A stretch of 19,854 bases of DNA from S012-113 sp965368405. GTDB lineage: Bacteria > Bacteroidota > Bacteroidia > Cytophagales > Cyclobacteriaceae. The position numbers were made by a program, and so were the translations under genes. The notes beneath the pieces are model-generated. The model made no database searches. It worked only from the letters and a program-made list of their open reading frames with translations, and had not been told where the DNA came from. The stretch spans positions 1 to 19,854 of the forward strand of contig CBDUMS010000072.1 of NCBI GenBank assembly GCA_965368405.1, read 5' to 3'. Shown piece by piece: positions 14,158 to 19,854 of this stretch (within the stretch, counting starts at the first letter, position 1; each line of letters begins with the position of its first letter).

Positions 14158-14739
14158 ATGCCAAAGACCGTACTATTTACAACTGTTCTTATTTTATTGG
14201 GCGCCATTACGGCTATCGCACAATACGACTATTCGGCTAGCCAGGCCAATCCATTTGGGCAGCTTAACCCCAATGCTCCAGCAGCCGTCGCAGACTACGC
14301 TAAACTAGTAGGTACTTGTGATTGTCAATCGATATCCAGGAATCCTGATGGAACCTGGGCTGATCCGGTTGATATGATCTGGACATTTAAATATATAATG
14401 AATGGTATGGGTGTTCAAGATGAAACCCTTAAGGCAGATGGAGGTCATTCAGGAAGCATAAGGCTATATCAGCCCGACAGTGCGAAATGGTATGTACATT
14501 ATTATAGTACTTCCACACCCGGTGGTCAGTTATCGGCATGGGAAGGAGGAATGCAAGATGAAGAGATCATTTTGTATAACCGACAAGCCGCACCTAATGG
14601 AACAGATGGCTACTATAAGATTAGGTTTTATGATATCTCGCCGGACGGTTTCAATTGGCTTGGAGTATGGACAGATCTAAGCGAATCTTTTGTTTATGAA
14701 ACCTGGAAGATCGCATGCAAAAAGCGGATGATTAAATAG
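14158..14739 (+). CDS. secreted DUF1579-like protein
   Basis: This 193-residue protein starts with a signal peptide (hydrophobic 5-20, likely cut at AIA-Q after residue 21). The rest is rich in aromatic residues and beta strands, and the pattern WTFKYIMNGMGVQDE (75-89), then SIRLYQPDSAKWYVHYYS (100-117), and FYDISPDGFNW resembles the lipocalin-like DUF1579 family. The match is by pattern and is not certain. C54 and C56 lie close together and C187 is near the end, which may form a disulphide in the periplasm. No catalytic residues can be named and the function is unknown. It diverges from the oxidase gene and is followed by two short hairpins. Confidence 0.8.
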   Translation: MPKTVLFTTVLILLGAITAIAQYDYSASQANPFGQLNPNAPAAVADYAKLVGTCDCQSISRNPDGTWADPVDMIWTFKYIMNGMGVQDETLKADGGHSGSIRLYQPDSAKWYVHYYSTSTPGGQLSAWEGGMQDEEIILYNRQAAPNGTDGYYKIRFYDISPDGFNWLGVWTDLSESFVYETWKIACKKRMIK

Positions 14740-14742
14740 AGA

Positions 14743-14790
14743 GTGCTGCCTAATGATAAGCAGCACCCCTCTATAACCCGCTGCTGCGGG
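14743..14790 (+). terminator. tandem hairpins after the secreted-protein gene
   Basis: Just after the stop, GTGCTGC / GCAGCAC (14743-14749 and 14760-14766) forms a 7-base-pair stem, and CCCGC-TGCT-GCGGG (14777-14790) forms a second small hairpin. No T run follows either, so termination efficiency is uncertain. Bacteroidota terminators often lack a clean U tract. Confidence 0.45.
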
Positions 14791-14810
14791 CAAACCTAAA
14801 CTTAACCTAA

Positions 14811-14855
14811 TGAAGATTTTTGACCTATGAAACTATGTTTAATACTTAATCTTCA
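14811..14855. repeat. 8-bp perfect inverted repeat with long loop
   Basis: TGAAGATT (14811-14818) and AATCTTCA (14848-14855) are exact reverse complements separated by 29 bases in the spacer between the secreted-protein gene and the convergent hypothetical gene. It could be part of a terminator or a protein site; its role is unknown. Confidence 0.4.
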
Positions 14856-14918
14856 AGAGGTATAATACAGTTTATCGGAAAAGGTACAAACTCTCTGAGC
14901 CTTAGGATACCCCTCTTA

Positions 14919-15359
14919 TTACTTGACCAAGAATTTTGCAAGAATTTTAGCAAGGTTGTCCTTCTTTTCTTTATTCAGCAAGCTTAGAATAGCTTTCTCG
15001 TCTTTATTGCCAATGGCTTCTCCCAATTTACCCGATTTATCCTCGATTATATCCGTTATAGCCACATTGTTTTTTTGCTGATCAGGCGGTAGTTGCAGCT
15101 CTGCAATAGCCAATTCTAATATCTCGCGACCGATACGTTTGCAAGACTCTTTAGGATTATAATCGGCGGTAGCATCGCGTAATGACCAACTGCTATAATC
15201 TACTTTTAAGTCATTAATTCCTTTAGTGTAGGAATTACCACTGCCAAAAATGCGCGTTAGGAGTAATTCCGAACCACTTTTCCAAGCTTCAAGATCAAAG
15301 TCTTTATCACTTAATCCTTCAATACGTTTATTTAATAATTCTATACTGGCCTTTTTCAT
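14919..15359 (-). CDS. hypothetical protein, mostly helical
   Basis: I do not recognise this 146-residue protein. It is rich in Lys, Glu, Asp and Leu, appears largely alpha-helical and has no signal peptide or membrane segment. Features that stand out are LTRIFGSGNSY (residues 33-43), SSWSLRDATADYNPKESCKR (56-75) and a Leu-rich amphipathic C-terminus. The first part loosely recalls helical modules found before effector domains in some bacterial proteins, but this is only an impression. Codon use and length are consistent with a real gene. It converges on the secreted protein gene and lies next to a stretch with frameshifted ORFs. Nothing in the sequence gives a function. Confidence 0.75.
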   Translation of the reverse strand: MKKASIELLNKRIEGLSDKDFDLEAWKSGSELLLTRIFGSGNSYTKGINDLKVDYSSWSLRDATADYNPKESCKRIGREILELAIAELQLPPDQQKNNVAITDIIEDKSGKLGEAIGNKDEKAILSLLNKEKKDNLAKILAKFLVK

Positions 15360-15403
15360 AGGGGAGCAAATCTTTGCTTGAAGTTACATCATCGCATACT
15401 GCC

Positions 15404-15599
15404 ATGAAAGAATTAAACGAAACAAATATTGATCGTTTTCTTGCTCAACGATTCGGCAGATCCTGACTATATCGCCAAAGACCTGTATCTGCAGAAATAT
15501 AGAATCAATAATCCTTTTACAACTATGCGGTACCCTGTTTTACCTTCACCTCAGAACCATCGGCAACCCTTTCCCATAATTTCTGATGATTTATTTTAA
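15404..15599 (+). pseudogene. small frameshifted ORF, possible gene remnant
   Basis: Two adjacent frames look like one broken reading frame. The first begins at an ATG at 15404 (MKELNETNIDRFL) and meets a stop at 15464-15466. The other frame is open from 15417 to a stop at 15597-15599 and reads LNDSADPDYIAKDLYLQKY, then RINNPFTTM. Taking one T out of the run at 15436-15439 joins them. The composition is protein-like up to about 15520; beyond that it runs antisense into the flavin reductase-DUF2452 gene and looks less coding. I do not recognise a family. It could be a decayed gene, a base error in a homopolymer, or chance. Confidence 0.35.
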
Positions 15600-16586
15600 A
15601 GGAGCCCAGGAAGGTTTTTTTCCAACTATTGGGTGGAATAAGAGAGAGGAATTGTTCGTCAGCGTTATCATTGGCATATAAATGATAGGTTTCGCCAATA
15701 ATGGGTTCAAAGCTCATATTGGCTTTATAGAGCATTTCGTTGATATTATACGAATCGATAAGGTCTTGATATTCTTCTTTGATGCGTTCAATCTTATTAT
15801 TGATCGTATGGTTGAAACTATTGATGCTAATATTCTTCCATGATGACACTCCTGTAGGGGTTATGCGAGGAGCCCCTATATTTGAACCATAGGGGAGGAT
15901 GTTTGAATTATAGCTTTGTGATTCTTCATCAAAGACGACATTGTCTGGCCGTTCTTTTGCTTTAAAATTGGGCAACTCTTCCACTCTGGCATATGGCATA
16001 TTTTTAAACTTAGAGACTGAAGAGTATTGGTTCAAACCCGTAACGCATACATCATGAGCTAATGCTAAATCTAGTTGTCCACTGATATCTATAAAGTCTT
16101 CATCTACTATTACATGCTGTATTTCGCCTATAATTAAACGGCTACCATTTGCCTTTATTTCGATGTCTTCCTTCAATTTCAAAGCCATGTTTATCTTGCT
16201 TTCTTTCACAAAAGGGGCTGGAAAGTGAAATGGTGTTCTTCGGCTAAATTACACAGGTCAAACTCAGAATCTTGGGTTGAAAAATTTGCAGATGTATAAT
16301 GAGCTTTCTTTAAGAAGGATTTATGCACATGGTTAATGGTATAAGTTCCTGTTTCTTTAATATTCTGATAGGTACCTCGCTCTATGGTGAGCGGACGCAT
16401 GATAAAACCAATCAAAGGTGGGTCTGAAGCTATATGAACCACCGAATTGAATATCGCCAAATTTGTTTCCTTTTGGGTATTTGCAGTACCAATGAGATGG
16501 ACACCCTTATAGCCTGATATAGAGTTTACAAACTTTAATCGGTAGGTTCTATCCCATCCATTAATATCCTGAAGATCTATGTGCAC
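15523..16586 (-). pseudogene. flavin reductase fused to DUF2452, split by one frameshift
   Basis: Two frames make one protein. The upstream part (to the stop at 16206) carries the FMN-binding flavin reductase fold: WDRTYRLKFVNSISGYKGVH, NLAIFNSVVHIAS, GFIMRPLTIERGTYQNIKET and TYTINHVH. The expected next motif APFVKES lies in another frame, and the downstream part (from the ATG at 16209) continues it with RLIIGEIQHVI, VTGLNQY and YARVEELPNF. A single base lost in the run at 16222-16224 restores one frame across ACTTTTCCAGCC. After PNF the protein continues with no break into DUF2452 (about 15540-15960; ERPDNVVFDEESQ, LPYGSNIGAPRI, FEPIIGETYHLY), a family that also includes human C1orf50. No ATG precedes the fold; GTG at 16586 is the best start. 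Unless the base is an error, the gene is broken. Confidence 0.8.
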
Positions 16587-16742
16587 TTGAGTAAGTATTA
16601 ATTTATAGCAGTAATAATAACTTCCACAAGGGCTTTTTAGTTCATAAATCCCATTGCAACATAGGAGCACCCCAATGGAGGAAAACAATCAATAATTCGG
16701 ATGGATCAACCCCTGAAGCTGGCGTAAAATAGGTCCTTCTGG

Positions 16743-17423
16743 CTATACAAAATTATTCAACTTTTCATCCCACGAATATTGATTAAATCGAATATTGTAG
16801 CCTTCTAAGGATGTATTCAGCCTATTTTCCAGTATGCTGCGAATTCCCTTTAAGCCACCAAAATCTTTCATAAACCAAAACAAAATACGATTTACCGTGA
16901 CTGATTTATTATTACTATCAATAATTGTTTCTGTTTCAATAAAAGCCTGGGTGGCTTGATTTAATTCATCTTCTAGATTGTCTGCAGAATAAAATGCAAT
17001 GGGAGGGCAGCTTACCGCTCCGCAGTTCAATGCAAAATGAATACGATAGTCAATGGTTTGTACAGCATTATTCTTTATTCTTTGAGATGGGAATAGCTGA
17101 GGAAAGTAACCTAATGAATACTTATAACGGTATTTACGCAAGATGCCGTGCTCGATGTCATCCAGGCTCCAATCTTTACCAGCCAACCGTATAACCTGTT
17201 TTGTGAAAATATGCGGTCTGCGTAGCCCTAACTGCACGAACAGTATTTGATAATAGGCATTATAAATATTTATCCAAAATGCCTTACGATCAGTATCACT
17301 GGTTAACTGATTTGAAAGTTCAGTATATTCAATCTCGGCTAAATTCTTGAGATATGGATCAGTCTCCGTTTTTTCTTTAATGGCCTTAAGAAGCTCTTTC
17401 GAGTATACAAGTAAGCTATTCAC
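16743..17423 (-). CDS. DUF547 family protein
   Basis: This 226-residue protein matches DUF547. Its hallmark segments are KAFWINIYNAY (47-57), a WSLDDIEHGILR segment (85-96), HFALNCGAVSCPPI (129-142, with His129, Cys134 and Cys139), and a C-terminal FNQYSWDEKLN. The conserved His and Cys residues suggest a thiol-based hydrolase or a metal site, but the reaction has not been defined as far as I know. No signal peptide is visible. It lies 156 bases before the best start of the broken flavin reductase on the same strand, so they may share an operon. In marine Bacteroidota, DUF547 and flavin reductase genes often sit near photolyase-like genes; this is from memory. A 6-bp inverted repeat is found 40-57 bases upstream. 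Confidence 0.9.
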   Translation of the reverse strand: MNSLLVYSKELLKAIKEKTETDPYLKNLAEIEYTELSNQLTSDTDRKAFWINIYNAYYQILFVQLGLRRPHIFTKQVIRLAGKDWSLDDIEHGILRKYRYKYSLGYFPQLFPSQRIKNNAVQTIDYRIHFALNCGAVSCPPIAFYSADNLEDELNQATQAFIETETIIDSNNKSVTVNRILFWFMKDFGGLKGIRSILENRLNTSLEGYNIRFNQYSWDEKLNNFV

Positions 17424-17462
17424 GTTCTAATAAGGATTTTGCACATAGAATTGTTCCCAATC

Positions 17463-17480
17463 TTTGACATACTAGTCAAA
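17463..17480. promoter_or_regulatory. palindrome TTTGAC-N6-GTCAAA, possible operator
   Basis: TTTGAC (17463-17468) and GTCAAA (17475-17480) are exact inverted repeats with a six-base ATACTA spacer. The site lies in the divergent spacer between the DUF547 gene and dinB, about 40 bases upstream of the DUF547 start, a good place for a dimeric regulator. The regulator is not known. Confidence 0.35.
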
Positions 17481-17614
17481 ATTGAGATATTTAATCAGGA
17501 TAAATGAAAGTCAGCTCAATAAAGTCCTGAAATTCTGTGCCTTTACTCGCTAGCATCTCGAATGCGTTATGAACTTCAATTTTTCCATATTTGTGTATGA
17601 GCAATATCAAGTAA

Positions 17615-18694
17615 GTGAGAAAAATTATTCACATCGATATGGACGCCTTTTACGCCTCGGTGGAGCAAAGGGATAATCCAAAGCTTAGGAATAAACCGAT
17701 TGCTGTAGGCGGAAGTTCAAGTAGGGGCGTAGTGGCGGCAGCAAGCTATGAAGCTCGCAAATATGGTGTACGATCGGCTATGGCGTCGCGTATAGCAATT
17801 GCAAAATGTCCCAAGCTCATCTTTGTCCGACCGCGATTCGATGTCTACAAAAAGGTTTCCCAACAAATCAGAGCAATATTTCATGAATACACCGACCTGG
17901 TTGAACCGCTTTCGCTCGACGAAGCTTTCCTCGACGTAACCACCAATAAAATGGAGATGCCCTCCGCTACGCTTATTGCAAAGGAGATAAGATCCAGAAT
18001 TCTGAAGGAAACCAGTCTTACTGCTTCGGCCGGCATATCAATGAATAAGTTTCTAGCTAAAACAGCTTCTGATGTAAATAAACCGGATGGCCTGTTTCTT
18101 ATCCACCCGAAAGATGCTATTGCTTATGTAGAAAAACTGCCGATTGAAAGGTTTTTTGGAGTAGGCAAGATCACGGCTCAAAAGATGCATGATTTAGGGG
18201 TAAAGAATGGCTATGATCTCAAACAACTCTCTGAGAATGATCTAGTAAAGCAATTTGGAAAGGTTGGGCATTACTATTTTAAAATAGCCAGAGCAGAAGA
18301 TGATAGGGCGGTTAACCCTAATCGAATACGTAAATCTCTGGGTGCAGAGAATACATACGCTGATGATCTCAAATCCCTTGAAGAAATTGTGGGAGAATTA
18401 GAGCGAATTACGGAGGAGCTGGTGCGCCGCATGAAAAAGTCAAATTCAAAAGGTAAAACATTAACCCTTAAGGTTAAGTACTCTGATTTTAAGCAAATTA
18501 CGCGAAGCAAAACTATGGCCGACTGGATCGTTAGTCACCACCAGATTGAGGAGATATACTTGCTGCTAGTAGACGATATACCTTTAAGAGATGGGGTTCG
18601 TTTACTAGGCTTAACTGTTTCTAATCTAAATCATGAACAGAAACAGAAAGAGCCTGCGGATGCACCAAAATCACAATTAACCTTCGACTTCTAA
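17615..18694 (+). CDS. dinB: DNA polymerase IV (Y-family translesion polymerase)
   Basis: This 359-residue Y-family DNA polymerase copies past damaged bases with low fidelity. The palm carries catalytic Asp8 in HIDMDAFYASVE and Asp102-Glu103 in SLDEAFLD. The steric gate position is aromatic (Tyr13). CPKLIFVRPRFDVYKK and the helix-hairpin-helix thumb segment FFGVGKITAQKMHDLGV are typical. The little-finger domain occupies about 235-345. The last residues, QLTFDF, resemble the C-terminal clamp-binding motif of Pol IV enzymes. The start is GTG at 17615; a stop codon lies directly before it and the next ATG would remove Asp8, so GTG is the start. It converges on the amidohydrolase. No known SOS box was identified in its leader, whose TATTTG-type -7 match is imperfect. 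Confidence 0.97.
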   Translation: MRKIIHIDMDAFYASVEQRDNPKLRNKPIAVGGSSSRGVVAAASYEARKYGVRSAMASRIAIAKCPKLIFVRPRFDVYKKVSQQIRAIFHEYTDLVEPLSLDEAFLDVTTNKMEMPSATLIAKEIRSRILKETSLTASAGISMNKFLAKTASDVNKPDGLFLIHPKDAIAYVEKLPIERFFGVGKITAQKMHDLGVKNGYDLKQLSENDLVKQFGKVGHYYFKIARAEDDRAVNPNRIRKSLGAENTYADDLKSLEEIVGELERITEELVRRMKKSNSKGKTLTLKVKYSDFKQITRSKTMADWIVSHHQIEEIYLLLVDDIPLRDGVRLLGLTVSNLNHEQKQKEPADAPKSQLTFDF

Positions 18695-18696
18695 AT

Positions 18697-18722
18697 CTTA
18701 AAGAAACGACGTTTCATTTAAG
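18697..18722. terminator. hairpin between convergent dinB and the amidohydrolase gene
   Basis: CTTAAAGAAAC (18697-18707) pairs with GTTTC-A-TTTAAG (18711-18722) around a three-base loop, an 11-base-pair stem with one bulged A. It fills the 36-base gap between two convergent genes and so could end transcription in both directions, though neither side has a clean T run. Confidence 0.5.
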
Positions 18723-18730
18723 CTTAATAT

Positions 18731-19854
18731 CTATTCTAAGGTACTAATGAACAAAGATTCATCGATGCCTGGAATCACCTTGAGCGCATTCTTATAATAG
18801 ATTTTCTGCAATACAGAGTCGGGGAGGGAGAGACCATACATTTTCCAATGGGCGTGGCGTTTTCTATAATAATCGAAGTACTCGTCGCTGGTTTCCAGCA
18901 CTCTGAAATACGTGTAATACTCTTCCTTTTTATACGTGTCTTTTCCCATCAAAACCCTATCCTGATAGTCTATTAGCCATGTTCTGGCCGTAATTGGTTG
19001 TCGCCCTAGTTCTGCTAAAACGGCACCGATTTCAGTATATACATTTGGCATTTCGTCGAGCAATTTCCCGAGCCGCTCTAAGTCGTTACCAAACCAACCC
19101 AAATGCGCGGCGATAAATTTTGTGTTTGGATGCTTCCTGAAAATATTATGCTGTTCTGCCATCACTTCTTCGAAAGAAGGATTCTTCTCAGGGTCTTTAT
19201 ACCGGCTAGGGTACTGCTTAAGCTCTAACCAACGCTCATTATGTTTATCTTTTGGCAACCAGAAAGCAGCCGGTTCGCCGGTATGAATGAGTACGGGTAT
19301 GCCCAACTCCCCACATTTATTCCAAATTGGGTACAGGCGAGGATCATCTACCTTGATTCTATTGCCTTCATTGTCCGTTTCCGTGAGGCCTAGGTTTTTA
19401 TAGACTTTTAATCCTTTCACGCCCAGCTCTACAGCCTTATCCATCATGGCAAGTGTTTCATTGGGCCAACCCTCATCATCAAGTTGTTCAAAGTCAATGT
19501 TCAAAAACAGCACAAAGCGATCACTGTATTTTTCATTAACATTATCAAGCGACCATTCTAGATATTTCCCTCTAAAACCACTCAAATTAACCATTACAGC
19601 CATATTCAGATCATCCATGTCCTTCACTAGCTTATCCAAATCCTGGATAGGCATAGTAAACTGATGATTATGAACATCAATAAAAGGGAATTTGGCTCTG
19701 GTAAGGAGGTGTTCATTGACTTTAAGGGTAGAGACAGGCTCATACTCTTCGACATCCATTACATTAAGGCGATATTGAATTTTTCCAATTAACCAATAAC
19801 CCAGACTAAGAAAGACTAAAATGGAAATGGCCCCTAGAAACCATTTCTTCTTTG
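18731..19854 (-). CDS. membrane-anchored amidohydrolase family 2 protein (5' truncated by window edge)
   Basis: The gene runs off the right edge. The ATG at 19759 looks like a start, but the frame stays open upstream and encodes KKKWFLGAISILVFLSLGYW just before it, a basic end plus one hydrophobic segment. The enzyme is therefore probably an exported or membrane-anchored protein. The catalytic TIM barrel shows FIDVHNH (first His pair), KVYKNLGL with a conserved Lys, HTGEP, AAHLGW and a GKD near the usual final Asp, and ends with NALKVIPG. These mark the metal-dependent amidohydrolase 2 superfamily. The substrate is unknown. It converges on dinB. The true start lies outside the window and the number of missing residues cannot be told, but is probably small. 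Confidence 0.88.
   Translation of the reverse strand, partial: KKKWFLGAISILVFLSLGYWLIGKIQYRLNVMDVEEYEPVSTLKVNEHLLTRAKFPFIDVHNHQFTMPIQDLDKLVKDMDDLNMAVMVNLSGFRGKYLEWSLDNVNEKYSDRFVLFLNIDFEQLDDEGWPNETLAMMDKAVELGVKGLKVYKNLGLTETDNEGNRIKVDDPRLYPIWNKCGELGIPVLIHTGEPAAFWLPKDKHNERWLELKQYPSRYKDPEKNPSFEEVMAEQHNIFRKHPNTKFIAAHLGWFGNDLERLGKLLDEMPNVYTEIGAVLAELGRQPITARTWLIDYQDRVLMGKDTYKKEEYYTYFRVLETSDEYFDYYRKRHAHWKMYGLSLPDSVLQKIYYKNALKVIPGIDESLFISTLE

Noticed and set aside
14087..14308. 73-codon open frame overlapping the start of the secreted-protein gene
   Set aside because: It is out of frame with the DUF1579-like gene, which has a good signal peptide and a coherent fold pattern.
16587..16688. N-terminal extension of the flavin reductase from the ATG at 16688
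   Set aside because: The 34 extra residues are Cys/Tyr-rich and unlike the family. The fold begins at about the GTG at 16586.

Overview
The window looks like a chromosomal segment of a Bacteroidota bacterium, probably a marine Cytophagales-type lineage. It is AT-rich and lacks clear Shine-Dalgarno sites. It has occasional matches to the Bacteroidota -7 box (TAnnTTTG), signal peptides ending in a typical 'AQ' junction, and families common in that phylum (DUF547, DUF2452, flavin reductase, DbpA-tailed helicase). I see no insertion sequence, tRNA, rRNA, CRISPR array or phage gene.

Layout, left to right. (1) 1-1212: the 3' end of a DeaD/CsdA-type RNA helicase, then a cold-shock protein. (2) 1227-3605, minus strand: a tightly overlapped operon of glycosyltransferase, cupin and an SDR-fold protein that lacks the catalytic Tyr and Lys. 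(3) 3827-5467, minus strand: an RhlE-type DEAD-box helicase with a long basic N-terminus, directly abutting a one-domain DUF1456 gene and closed by a good intrinsic terminator. (4) 5760-10292: a complete cyanophycin cycle. Cyanophycin synthetase and cyanophycinase diverge from a short spacer, and an isoaspartyl dipeptidase converges on the cyanophycinase with no gap. Together they make the Asp/Arg storage polymer, cut it to beta-Asp-Arg and release the free amino acids. (5) 10470-12818: an apparent operon of an exported serine hydrolase, a predicted lipoprotein aspartate racemase and a candidate 34-residue small protein. (6) 12827-14739: a monomeric sarcosine oxidase-like flavoenzyme diverging from a secreted DUF1579-like protein. 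(7) 14919-17423: a hypothetical gene, a small frameshifted ORF, a flavin reductase fused to DUF2452 but split by a one-base frameshift, and a DUF547 gene. (8) 17615-end: DNA polymerase IV converging on a membrane-anchored amidohydrolase that runs off the right edge.

The most notable points are the compact cyanophycin module next to an exported hydrolase/racemase operon, the flavin reductase-DUF2452 fusion with neighbouring single-base lesions, the unannotated small ORF at 12714-12818, the helicase-DUF1456 pair, and the SDR with a substituted active site. Both ends of the window cut through genes. I found no clearly novel defence or mobile system.
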